Positions 1 through 5,397 of a DNA stretch of 7,219 nt are shown one piece after another; position 1 is the first letter of the stretch, and each line of letters opens with the position of its first letter. The notes beneath the pieces are model-generated. The model did not search any database. It was not told where the DNA came from and saw nothing but the letters and a program-made list of their open reading frames with translations. Source of the DNA: CAZJNX01 sp964547415 (lineage in GTDB: Bacteria; Pseudomonadota; Alphaproteobacteria; Rhizobiales; Amorphaceae); contig CAZJNX010000222.1 in the NCBI GenBank assembly GCA_964547415.1, positions 1-7,219 of the forward strand. Reading direction: 5' to 3'. The position numbers were made by a program, and so were the translations under genes.

Positions 1-212
1 ACTTCCAGCTCATCTACGTGCTCACCCGCGGCGGGCCGCTCAACGCCACCCACCTGATGGCGACGCTGTCCTTCCAGCGGGCGATCCCGGGCGGCTCGCT
101 GGGCGAGGGCGCGGCGATCGCGGTGGCCATGATCCCGTTCCTGCTCGCGGCGATCCTGTTCAGCTACTTCGGGCTGCAGCGTCGCCGCTGGCAGCAGGGC
201 GGCGCGGACTGA
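1..212 (+). CDS. carbohydrate ABC transporter permease, MalF/UgpA type (3' end only)
   Basis: This is the C-terminal end of an inner-membrane permease of a binding-protein-dependent carbohydrate importer. It is cut by the left edge of the window; the reading frame runs from base 3 to a TGA at 210-212, leaving about 69 residues. The visible part begins FQLIYVLTRGGPLNATHLMA, a pattern seen near the C-terminus of MalF/UgpA-type permeases (a 'TGGGP...T' segment after the EAA loop). A last hydrophobic helix follows (about AIAVAMIPFLLAAILFSYF), then a short basic cytoplasmic tail. The second permease starts 16 nt downstream on the same strand, the usual tandem order of the two membrane subunits of such transporters. 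The EAA loop lies outside the window. The substrate cannot be read from this fragment, although the neighbouring dehydrogenase suggests a sugar acid or polyol. Confidence 0.88.
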   Translation, partial: FQLIYVLTRGGPLNATHLMATLSFQRAIPGGSLGEGAAIAVAMIPFLLAAILFSYFGLQRRRWQQGGAD

Positions 213-228
213 AGACGAGGGGACGAGG

Positions 229-1173
229 ATGGCCATCGGCGAGGAAGAGGAACGGCTCACGCGGACGTCGGCCCGCTTCTGGAAGTGGGGACGGCAGAGC
301 CCCCGCGAGGAGCCGGTCGGCTCCTCCACCGACTATCTGATCTCGCTGCCGCGGCGGGTGGTGACCATCTACATTCCGCTCGCCATCTTCATCTTCGTGC
401 TGCTGTTCCCGTTCTACTGGATGACGATCACGACGTTCAAGTCGAACGAGGAGCTTTACGACTACGATAACTTCAGTCCGTTCTGGGTGGCGCGGCCGAC
501 GCTCGACAACATCTACAAGCTGTTTTTCGAGACGAGCTACCCGGTCTGGCTGTGGAACACGATGCTGGTCTCCGTGGTGGCGACCTTCATCTCCCTGTTC
601 TGCGCGGTCTGTGCCGCCTACGCCATCGAGCGGCTGCGCTTCAAGGGTGCGCGCACGACGGGCCTGATGATCTTTCTGGCCTACCTGGTGCCGCCGTCGA
701 TCCTGTTCATCCCGCTCGCCATCATCGTCTTCAACTACGGCCTGTTCGACACGCCGCTGGCACTGATCCTCACCTATCCGACCTTCCTGATCCCGTTCTG
801 CACCTGGCTCCTGATGGGCTACTTCCGTTCGATCCCCTACGAGCTCGAGGAATGCGCGCTCATCGACGGGGCGAGCCGACTGCAGATCCTCCTCAAGATC
901 ATGCTGCCGCTGGCTGTGCCGGGGCTGATTTCGGCCGGCATCTTCGCCTTCACGCTGAGCTGGAACGAATTCATCTATGCGCTCACCTTCATCTCCTCCT
1001 CGGAGAACAAGACGGTGCCGGTCGGCGTCGTCACCGAGCTGGTGGAGGGCGACGTCTACCACTGGGGCTCGCTGATGGCCGGCGCGCTGATGGGCTCGCT
1101 GCCGGTGGCGATCCTCTATTCCTTCTTCGTGGAGCACTACGTCTCGTCCATGACCGGGGCGGTGAAGGAGTGA
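229..1173 (+). CDS. carbohydrate ABC transporter permease, MalG/UgpE type
   Basis: This encodes the second membrane subunit (314 aa) of a carbohydrate ABC importer; it pairs with the permease upstream to form the channel. Six hydrophobic segments are visible, roughly residues 46-66, 109-131, 146-169, 176-199, 232-251 and 278-301. The EAA loop that contacts the ATPase is at about 204-232 (YELEECALIDGASRLQILLK, then MLPLAVPG), with the conserved E-A-x-x-I-D-G-A pattern kept as ECALIDGA. The motif SWNEFIYAL after it is typical of MalG-like subunits. The ATG at 229 has a purine-rich ribosome binding site at 217-223. The N-terminus carries about 40 mostly charged residues before the first helix, longer than in many relatives. 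Leucine codons are mainly CTG, unlike the CTC-rich gene that follows. The family is certain; the substrate is unknown. Confidence 0.93.
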   Translation: MAIGEEEERLTRTSARFWKWGRQSPREEPVGSSTDYLISLPRRVVTIYIPLAIFIFVLLFPFYWMTITTFKSNEELYDYDNFSPFWVARPTLDNIYKLFFETSYPVWLWNTMLVSVVATFISLFCAVCAAYAIERLRFKGARTTGLMIFLAYLVPPSILFIPLAIIVFNYGLFDTPLALILTYPTFLIPFCTWLLMGYFRSIPYELEECALIDGASRLQILLKIMLPLAVPGLISAGIFAFTLSWNEFIYALTFISSSENKTVPVGVVTELVEGDVYHWGSLMAGALMGSLPVAILYSFFVEHYVSSMTGAVKE

Positions 1174-1237
1174 GCCGGCCGCTGCCCGCACCGCCCTCCA
1201 CGGGGGCCGCGCGCCCGCCCCGTTCCGGGAGAATCCC

Positions 1238-2227
1238 ATGCACGTCCTCGTGATCGGCGCGGCCGGGATGGTCGGCCGCAAGCTCGTCGCCCGCCTCGCC
1301 GCCGACGGCACCGTCGCGGGCCGGCCCATCGCGCGCATGACCCTCTCGGACGTCGTCATGCCCGAGGCGCCCGCGACCGACAGGATCCCCGTCGAGACCC
1401 GCGTCGACGACCTCGCCGCCGAGGGCGTCGCCGAGGCGCTCGTGAAGGACGCGCCCGAGGTGATCTTTCACCTGGCGGCGATCGTGTCGGGCGAGGCGGA
1501 GCTCGACTTCGACAAGGGATACCGGGTCAACCTCGACGGCACGTGGCGCCTCCTCGAGGCGATCCGCGCCCGCGGTCACGCCCCGCGCGTCGTCTTCACG
1601 AGCTCCATCGCCGTCTTCGGCGCGCCGTTCCCGGACCCGATCCCGGACGACTTCCACCATACGCCCCTTACCTCCTACGGGGCGCAGAAGGCGGCGGGCG
1701 AGCTCCTCCTCGCCGACTACACCCGCAAGGGGATGCTGGACGGCATCGGCATCCGCCTGCCCACCATCGTCGTCCGGCCGGGCCGGCCCAACAAGGCGGC
1801 GTCCGGCTTCTTCTCCGGCATCATCCGGGAGCCGCTCGCGGGCGAGGAGGCGGTCTGCCCGGTCGACCCGTCGGTGAAGCACTGGGTGGCGAGCCCACGC
1901 TCCGCGGTCGGCTTCCTCCTCCACGCCGCCGCCATCGACGGCGACACGGTGGGCCCGCGGCGGAACCTGACGATGCCGGGCCTCGCGGTCACCGTCGGCG
2001 AGATGATTGCCGCGCTCCGCCGCGTTGCCGGCGAGGCGGTGGCCGCCCGCGTGCGCTTCGAGCCGGACCCGTTCATCGAGGGGATCGTCGCGGGCTGGCC
2101 CCGCGCGTTCGCGCCGGAGCGGGCCCGCGCCCTCGGCTTCCGCGCCGAGGACGATTTCGAGGAGATCATCCGCATCCACATCGAGGACGAACGCGGCGGA
2201 GCCTCCGTCCGAGAGACGGTCGCTTGA
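1238..2227 (+). CDS. denD: NAD-dependent extended SDR, probable D-erythronate dehydrogenase
   Basis: This is a 329-aa extended short-chain dehydrogenase of the NAD-dependent epimerase/dehydratase family. The N-terminus has the Rossmann glycine motif GAAGMVG (residues 7-13). An HLAAIVSG segment at 78-85 lines the cofactor site, Ser122-Ser123 lie in FTSSIAVFG, and the catalytic pair is Tyr147 and Lys151 in SYGAQKAAGE. The segment GIRLPTIVVRPGRPNKAASG (171-190) and the later KHWVASPRSA are features I associate with D-erythronate dehydrogenases (DenD), which oxidise the C2 hydroxyl of D-erythronate to start tetronate breakdown. The usual partners otnK, otnC and otnI are not in view, so substrate specificity is inference; a related sugar-acid dehydrogenase or epimerase is possible. 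The start has a GGGAGA site at 1227-1232. The gene follows the permease by 64 nt and is probably cotranscribed. Codon use is strongly CTC/GTC biased. Confidence 0.75.
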   Translation: MHVLVIGAAGMVGRKLVARLAADGTVAGRPIARMTLSDVVMPEAPATDRIPVETRVDDLAAEGVAEALVKDAPEVIFHLAAIVSGEAELDFDKGYRVNLDGTWRLLEAIRARGHAPRVVFTSSIAVFGAPFPDPIPDDFHHTPLTSYGAQKAAGELLLADYTRKGMLDGIGIRLPTIVVRPGRPNKAASGFFSGIIREPLAGEEAVCPVDPSVKHWVASPRSAVGFLLHAAAIDGDTVGPRRNLTMPGLAVTVGEMIAALRRVAGEAVAARVRFEPDPFIEGIVAGWPRAFAPERARALGFRAEDDFEEIIRIHIEDERGGASVRETVA

Positions 2228-2290
2228 TCCCTGTCATGGACGCGGCCAAGCGGACGGTGCCGGATGCCCGATCGGGAACAACGGCCCCAG

Positions 2291-2297
2291 GGGAGGA
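2291..2297 (+). promoter_or_regulatory. Shine-Dalgarno site for the small reading frame
   Basis: The bases GGGAGGA lie 5 nt before the ATG at 2303. This strong match to the anti-Shine-Dalgarno sequence is the main reason to prefer this ATG over an in-frame upstream one at 2264, which has no clear site. It is also the main evidence that the small frame is, or was, a gene start. Confidence 0.5.
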
Positions 2298-2302
2298 CGA
2301 AA

Positions 2303-2521
2303 ATGGACGAGGAGGTCCCGACGGGACCGGTGAAGGTGGCCGGCCGGCGGCGGCCGCCCGACCGGCTGCGCGGGCTGGCGCTCGACCAGCCCGGCGATCT
2401 CGAGGCCTTCTGGCCGCAGGTCTACCCTTTTCCTGCCGATGACCTGAGACCTGCGGAGGGTGTCGGCCTGTGGTGCCGCAGCCCTGCGATCCACCGCGGG
2501 CACCTTCGGGGCACGAACTGA
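2303..2521 (+). CDS. small hypothetical protein, possibly the truncated start of a lost gene
   Basis: A 72-codon frame begins at an ATG with a good ribosome binding site, 75 nt after denD and on the same strand. I do not recognise the protein. It has an acidic start (MDEEVPTGPVKV), a basic stretch RRRPPDRLRG, then ALDQPGDLEAFWPQVYPF and a nondescript tail. There is no signal peptide, membrane helix or cysteine motif. The first 40 or so codons look like ordinary coding sequence. The part after about 2414 coincides with a perfect 10-bp inverted repeat and loses coding character, so this may be a gene start fused to unrelated sequence by deletion. It could also be a chance frame in GC-rich DNA. 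Translation is plausible, function unknown. Confidence 0.35.
   Translation: MDEEVPTGPVKVAGRRRPPDRLRGLALDQPGDLEAFWPQVYPFPADDLRPAEGVGLWCRSPAIHRGHLRGTN
2314..2328. repeat. 15-bp near-palindrome GGTCCCG-A-CGGGACC
   Basis: Two perfect 7-bp arms (2314-2320 and 2322-2328) surround a single central base. The symmetry is of the kind bound by dimeric repressors, but it lies just inside the small reading frame, 11 nt after its ATG, so it may equally be coding sequence or a tight hairpin in the message. No second copy was seen in the window. Confidence 0.4.
2414..2456. repeat. perfect 10-bp inverted repeat with 23-nt spacer
   Basis: The arms are CCGCAGGTCT (2414-2423) and AGACCTGCGG (2447-2456). The spacer is unusually T- and C-rich for this genome (it includes CCCTTTTCCTGCC). 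Next to the right arm a partial copy, GACCTG at 2441-2446, makes a short direct repeat with it. The element lies where the small reading frame seems to lose coding character. It could be a hairpin at a deletion junction, an operator or a remnant of a mobile element end; nothing decides among these. Confidence 0.45.
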
Positions 2522-2702
2522 CGGGCGCTCGCCCTCCGTGCAACGCGGTCCCGTCATGCCTTCGCGACGACGGCGCGGCGGGGCAGGGCGTGCGTGGCAA
2601 AGGATGGTGCCGCTGGGGACGGTCAAGCGCCCGGCCCCGTCCCCATCGAGGGATGGATGTCCCGTTTGTCCCGACCTGAACTCCCTCGGTTTTCCCGTTT
2701 CG

Positions 2703-2721
2703 CTCGTTGACAGGCAACGAG
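2703..2721. repeat. 7-bp hairpin CTCGTTG-ACAGG-CAACGAG
   Basis: The arms at 2703-2709 and 2715-2721 are perfectly complementary around a 5-nt loop. There is no T run on its 3' side on the plus strand, and on the minus strand it is followed by CGAAACGGGAAAACC, so it is not a convincing intrinsic terminator in either direction. It may be a structural element or coincidence in a noncoding stretch. Confidence 0.35.
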
Positions 2722-2877
2722 GACGAACGCCGGGTCGGCATCGCCGGGTGCTCGCGAATGCTGCCCCGGCCGCGTTCTGCCCCGGATCCTGCGCGGCCTC
2801 ACCGTCCTCGCCTCGGGGTCGTCGGCTCAGCCGAGCTGCGGGACAAGCGGACCTGCGGCGGCCTCGCATGGCGGGAA

Positions 2878-2914
2878 CGGCTCGGGCGGCCGCACGCGCG
2901 GGGGCCGCGAGCCG
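2878..2914 (-). terminator. hairpin 3' of the methyltransferase remnant
   Basis: On the minus strand this hairpin begins 2 nt after the TGA of the methyltransferase fragment (2917-2919). The outer arms pair perfectly over 7 bp (2878-2884 with 2908-2914). An inner 5-bp stem (2887-2891 with 2903-2907) follows a 2-nt bulge, leaving an 11-nt loop. The base after the stem is TT followed by CCC, so the U tract is poor. The position suggests the original terminator of that gene. Confidence 0.4.
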
Positions 2915-2916
2915 CC

Positions 2917-3342
2917 TCACGCGCGCGAGACCAACCACACGTTCATCGGGTCGTGCGGCAGGACGTGGCGGGCGACGTCGGCGAAGCCGGCCTCGCGCAG
3001 CATCGCCTCGGCCGTCTCCCGGCCCCCCATGGTGCCGAGCCCCTCGCCGCCCTGGCCGAGGGAGACCGGCATGCCGTGGAACGTGGAGATCATGCCGTGG
3101 AAGGTCGCGAACGGGCAGTCGAGGGTGTTCTCCAGCCGCGCCGAGCCCCGGATGTCCTGCATCAGGTGGATGCCACCCGGGTGAAGCGCCCGGCGCAGGC
3201 GGGCGAGAAGGTCGAGCGGCGATTTCCGGTCGTGGACCGCGTCGAACGAGGTCCCGCGGTCGAAAGACGCCACCCCGTCGATGTCCGACAGGTCGCCGAG
3301 GGCACATTGGAAAGACCCGCCCCGGCGGGCGGCCATCGCCAT
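2917..3342 (-). pseudogene. SAM-dependent class I methyltransferase, C-terminal remnant
   Basis: The last 141 codons read as the C-terminal half of a class I SAM-dependent methyltransferase of about 350 aa, of the type that often has an N-terminal winged-helix domain. In order one sees a GDLSDI segment (end of the Rossmann strand 3/4 region), FDAVHDRKSP, a LRRALHPGGIHLMQDI segment with the post-motif III PGG, FHGMPVSLGQGGEGLGTM, and a closing LREAGFADVARHVLPHDPMN. Similarity appears to begin near ATG 3342-3340. The frame stays open to 3501, but the residues upstream look random. The glycine-rich SAM motif I and the whole N-terminal domain are absent in all frames. A Gly stands where I expect Trp after GLGTM, a further sign of decay. 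A short expressed product is not excluded, but it could not bind SAM normally. The break lies between this gene and tRNA-Gln. Confidence 0.72.
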
Positions 3343-3516
3343 GGGCGCCCGCTCCGTCCCGGTCACCGCGTTTTCCGCCCAGGACCCATGGCGCCTCGAT
3401 CCAGGTGGCGCACGTTCCCGTCGTGCCGTCCGCGCCGACCGCGCGCACTGCCGGGCGCTACGGTTGCCCCAAGCCGAAGGGCCTCGAGCCGTTGATTTCA
3501 TGGAGCTGTGAGGGAG

Positions 3517-3591
3517 TGGCTGGGGCGGCAGGATTCGAACCTGCGCATGGCGGTACCAAAAACCGCTGCCTTACCGCTTGGCTACGCCCCA
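3517..3591 (-). tRNA. tRNA-Gln (anticodon TTG)
   Basis: The minus strand folds into a complete 75-nt cloverleaf with encoded CCA. The acceptor stem TGGGGCG pairs with CGCCCCA, followed by discriminator G and CCA. The D arm is GCC-AAGCGGTAA-GGC. The anticodon stem GCGGT/ACCGC encloses loop TTTTGGT, giving anticodon TTG at 3559-3557. The variable loop is CATGC and the T arm is GCAGG-TTCGAAT-CCTGC. The weak U1-A72 pair and G73 are recognition features for glutaminyl-tRNA charging, in agreement with the anticodon. The tRNA reads CAA codons and CAG by wobble. No canonical T-rich terminator follows its 3' end. A truncated gene lies directly downstream, which fits tRNA 3' ends being integration sites. 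Confidence 0.97.
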
Positions 3592-3615
3592 ACGGGCCGC
3601 GGGAGCCTCTCCCTC

Positions 3616-3644
3616 GATGTAGCGAACCCGCCGCGCCCCGGCAA
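3616..3644 (-). promoter_or_regulatory. candidate promoter of tRNA-Gln
   Basis: On the minus strand TTGCCG (3644-3639) is followed after 17 nt by TACATC (3621-3616), about 25 nt before the tRNA 5' end. Each hexamer matches the housekeeping consensus only partly (4 of 6 and 3 of 6), but the spacing and position are right for a tRNA gene, and no other candidate is visible in the 76-nt gap to the peptidase gene. Read-through from that gene is possible instead. Confidence 0.35.
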
Positions 3645-3667
3645 CCGGGCCGACGGGCGCCCTCCGC

Positions 3668-4948
3668 TCAGGCGGGGGGCGTGAGGAGGGTCACGGCGGC
3701 GAGCGCCATCACCTCCGCCGCGTCCACGAGGTCGTCGATGGCGACATGCTCGTCCGGGACGTGGGCGAGCTCGAGACGGCCCGGGCCGTAGGCGACGGTG
3801 GCGTCGTGGTTGCCGTGGCGGACGATGTGCTTCTGGTCGTAGCTGCCCGGCGAGACCACGAAGGCCGGCGGACGGCCCAGGACGGCCGCGATCGCCCCGG
3901 CGAGGGCGGCGGAGACCGGCGCGTCCCGCCGCGTCATCGTCGGCTCCACGGTGAGGAGGTCGCGCATCGTCCACGCGAAGTCCGCCCGCGTCGCCGCGAC
4001 GCCCTCGATCAGCGCCGCCATCTCGGCCCGCACGCCGTCGAGCGTCTCCTCCACGGGGAAGCGGCGGTCGACCACGAGGCGGCAGCTGTCGGGCACGCAC
4101 GGGCTCGGGAGCCCGGAAAAGCCCTCGTCCTGCCCGCCGTGGACGGAATTGAGGTTGATCGTCGAGGCGCGGGCGGCGGGCGGCGTCACGGGCATGTCGG
4201 TCCGACGCGCGGCGAGGCGGGGGACGAGGTCGGTCTCGACGGCGGCGAGGACGGCGCCCATGTGGCGGATCGCGCAGGTGCCGAGGAACGGCATGGAGCC
4301 GTGGGCGATCCGCCCCCGCGTTTCGATCTCGCCCCACCACACGCCGCGGTGGCCGAGGCAGATCCGGTCCTTGTCGAGGGGCTCGGGGATGATCACGTGG
4401 TCGACCCGCCCCCGGTCGAACAGGCCCAGGGCGGCGAGGTGACCGACGCCGCCGTAGCCGCCCGTCTCCTCGTCGGCCGTGGCCGAGACCTCGAGCGCGC
4501 CCGGATGGTCCGGGAACACGGCGGCGAGCGCCTCCACCGCGACGACGGCCGCCGCGATCCCGCCCTTCATGTCGGCCGTGCCGCGGCCCCACACGCGGCC
4601 GTCGCGAATCGCTCCGCCCCACGGGTCCTCCGTCCAGCCGAGGCCGGCCGGCACCACGTCGATGTGGCCGTTGAAGTGGACGACGGGGCCCGGCCCCCGC
4701 CCCTCCCGGCGGGCGACGAGATTGAGGCGGGGATGGCGGTCGCAGTCGCCGGGGGTGCCGGTGGCCCGGATCGTCGTTGCCGAAAAGCCACAGCGCCCGA
4801 GGTGGCCGGCGAGGAGCTCGACCACCGCCGCGTAGCCCTCGCCGGGCGGGTTCGGGGTGGGCAGGCGGACGAGGTCGGCGGTGAGCGCGGCGACCTCGTC
4901 CCGCCGGGCCCTGACGGCGCGGCGGATGGCGTCCGGATCGGGTCTCAT
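3668..4948 (-). CDS. M20 family metallopeptidase, ArgE/DapE type
   Basis: This 426-aa protein has the length and motifs of cytoplasmic M20 di-zinc amidohydrolases (acetylornithine deacetylase / succinyl-diaminopimelate desuccinylase group). The first metal motif HFNGHIDVVPAG (91-102) gives His95 and Asp97; Asp126 in RGTADMKGG is the bridging ligand. Glu160-Glu161 in DEETGG are the catalytic base and a ligand, Glu189 in IIPEP is the next ligand, and His401 in DEHVAIDD is the last. The small lid domain (about 200-315) contains RIAHGSMP with His216, the histidine typically supplied across a dimer. All expected residues are present, so the enzyme should be active. The substrate, an N-acyl amino acid or amide, cannot be assigned. 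The ATG at 4948 was chosen because homology starts there; the frame is open upstream to 5287 but reads as noise. No strong ribosome binding site precedes it. The tRNA lies 76 nt downstream. Confidence 0.9.
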   Translation of the reverse strand: MRPDPDAIRRAVRARRDEVAALTADLVRLPTPNPPGEGYAAVVELLAGHLGRCGFSATTIRATGTPGDCDRHPRLNLVARREGRGPGPVVHFNGHIDVVPAGLGWTEDPWGGAIRDGRVWGRGTADMKGGIAAAVVAVEALAAVFPDHPGALEVSATADEETGGYGGVGHLAALGLFDRGRVDHVIIPEPLDKDRICLGHRGVWWGEIETRGRIAHGSMPFLGTCAIRHMGAVLAAVETDLVPRLAARRTDMPVTPPAARASTINLNSVHGGQDEGFSGLPSPCVPDSCRLVVDRRFPVEETLDGVRAEMAALIEGVAATRADFAWTMRDLLTVEPTMTRRDAPVSAALAGAIAAVLGRPPAFVVSPGSYDQKHIVRHGNHDATVAYGPGRLELAHVPDEHVAIDDLVDAAEVMALAAVTLLTPPA

Positions 4949-5078
4949 GGCGGCACGATGGGCAAGGACGGTGGAAAACGCCAGCCCTTTCGCCGATGGG
5001 CCCGGCTCGCGCCGGGGGGCGTGCGGGGCGCGCCGACGGCGGGGCGCGGCGACCGTCCCCCGGCGGCGTTTCGCGCTG

Positions 5079-5092
5079 GCATGAATTAATGC
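5079..5092. promoter_or_regulatory. AT-rich near-palindrome GCATGAATTAATGC
   Basis: The arms GCAT (5079-5082) and ATGC (5089-5092) flank a central AATT with one mismatched pair. It is the most AT-rich spot in the divergent region, 131 nt before the peptidase start. It could be an operator or, on the minus strand, part of a -10 region (reading CATTAAT), but no matching -35 was found. Confidence 0.3.
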
Positions 5093-5135
5093 TTCCTTGC
5101 CCGCTTCCGGGGCTTTCGCGCCCGTTCCGGCGGAC

Positions 5136-5197
5136 ACCCCCCGATTTTGTGTTGTCCGTGCAACAAGGGGGGTCAAAGCCCCTTCCGGGAGGGGGCT
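5136..5197. other. nested hairpins, possible structured leader or small RNA
   Basis: An outer stem ACCCCCC (5136-5142) pairs with GGGGGGT (5167-5173). Inside it a 5-bp stem (5150-5154 with 5161-5165) closes a 6-nt loop TCCGTG. Three nucleotides on, a second hairpin spans 5177-5197 with a 9-bp stem that includes one G-T pair and a 3-nt loop. Both arms of both hairpins fit tightly in 62 nt, which is more structure than the surrounding sequence shows. If RNA, it could be made from either strand. I do not recognise a named RNA family. Confidence 0.4.
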
Positions 5198-5213
5198 CGC
5201 CGCCTGCTCGTCG

Positions 5214-5241
5214 TTGATCGGGCGGGGGCGGCACGTAATGT
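5214..5241 (+). promoter_or_regulatory. candidate porin promoter
   Basis: TTGATC (5214-5219) and TAATGT (5236-5241) are separated by 16 nt. The hexamers match the housekeeping consensus in 4 and 3 positions. Transcription would start near 5248 and leave a leader of about 150 nt that contains the hairpin at 5270-5309. It is the best pair I could find on this strand, but it is weak. Confidence 0.3.
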
Positions 5242-5269
5242 GGCGCTGCGAGCGGCTCACGGCCGTGCG

Positions 5270-5309
5270 TGGTCCGGACCGGCCCATTGGGGGGTCGCCG
5301 GGCCGGACA
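5270..5309 (+). other. hairpin in the presumed porin leader
   Basis: The segment CCGGCCC near 5278-5284 can pair with GGGCCGG near 5299-5306, and the flanking GTCCGG and GGAC can extend or compete for the same partner, so two alternative folds exist. It lies well upstream of the ribosome binding site. Coordinates are approximate to a few bases. A role in message stability or translation of an abundant porin is only inferred. Confidence 0.35.
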
Positions 5310-5385
5310 CTGGGATCCGGCCTTTCGCCCTTTCGAGGGTCACCGCCGGAAGGGAAGAACGGACGGAACTCAAATGAAACTTCTT

Positions 5386-5390
5386 GGAGG
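5386..5390 (+). promoter_or_regulatory. porin Shine-Dalgarno GGAGG deciding the start
   Basis: GGAGG lies 7 nt before the ATG at 5398. An in-frame ATG also exists at 5374, 24 nt upstream, but it would place MKLLGGQD in front of the signal peptide and would put this GGAGG inside the gene. The start at 5398 gives a normal signal peptide, so it is preferred. Confidence 0.85.
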
Positions 5391-5397
5391 TCAAGAC

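Larger units (their letters stand above)
2522..2916. other. 395-nt stretch without a recognisable gene
   Basis: No frame on either strand in this stretch gives a protein I recognise; the long frames crossing it are low-complexity Arg/Pro/Ala/Gly-rich readings typical of GC-rich noncoding DNA. Three things can be seen. One is a long-range 7-bp pairing, CGAGGGA (2647-2653) with TCCCTCG (2682-2688), followed by GTTTTCCCGTTT. The second is a compact hairpin at 2703-2721. The third is a G/C-rich hairpin at 2878-2914 next to the methyltransferase remnant. Base composition around 2640-2720 is somewhat less GC-rich than the flanks. The simplest reading is decayed sequence between an operon and a damaged gene. 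Confidence 0.5.
4949..5397. other. 449-nt divergent intergenic region between peptidase and porin
   Basis: This region must hold the promoters of two diverging genes. The part next to the peptidase (4949-5075) shows no clear signal. A 14-bp near-palindrome lies at 5079-5092 and a nested hairpin block at 5136-5197. A leader-like hairpin is seen at about 5270-5309, and the porin ribosome binding site at 5386-5390. On the minus strand TTGACC (5174-5169) is a good -35 match, but no convincing -10 lies 16-18 nt from it. No protein-coding gene is supported on either strand. Confidence 0.6.

Noticed and set aside
160..1359. A 399-codon open frame on the minus strand opposite the permease
   Set aside because: It is Arg/Asp/His-rich low-complexity sequence with no recognisable domain, and it mirrors the codons of a certain permease gene. 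Long antisense frames are expected in GC-rich DNA.
2647..2700. Terminator after denD formed by CGAGGGA/TCCCTCG followed by GTTTT
   Set aside because: The loop would be 28 nt, the T run is interrupted, and it lies over 400 nt beyond the denD stop. It is kept only as a remark in the noncoding stretch.
3450..3600. Plus-strand peptide containing GAAGFEPAHGGTKNRCLTAW
   Set aside because: This is the translation of the complement of tRNA-Gln, a familiar false protein.
3746..5089. A 447-codon open frame on the plus strand opposite the M20 gene
   Set aside because: The translation is repetitive Gly/Val/Ala/Arg/Asp sequence without motifs, while the minus strand carries every M20 metal ligand.
5077..5094. 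Sigma-54-like promoter TGGCAT...ATGCTT on the plus strand
   Set aside because: The GG and GC elements are one base too far apart for sigma-54, and the TTGC half is not matched.
5151..5174. Minus-strand housekeeping promoter starting with TTGACC
   Set aside because: The -35 is good, but the only A/T-rich -10-like sequence (CAAAAT) is about 21 nt away, and the correctly spaced hexamer AACACA is poor.
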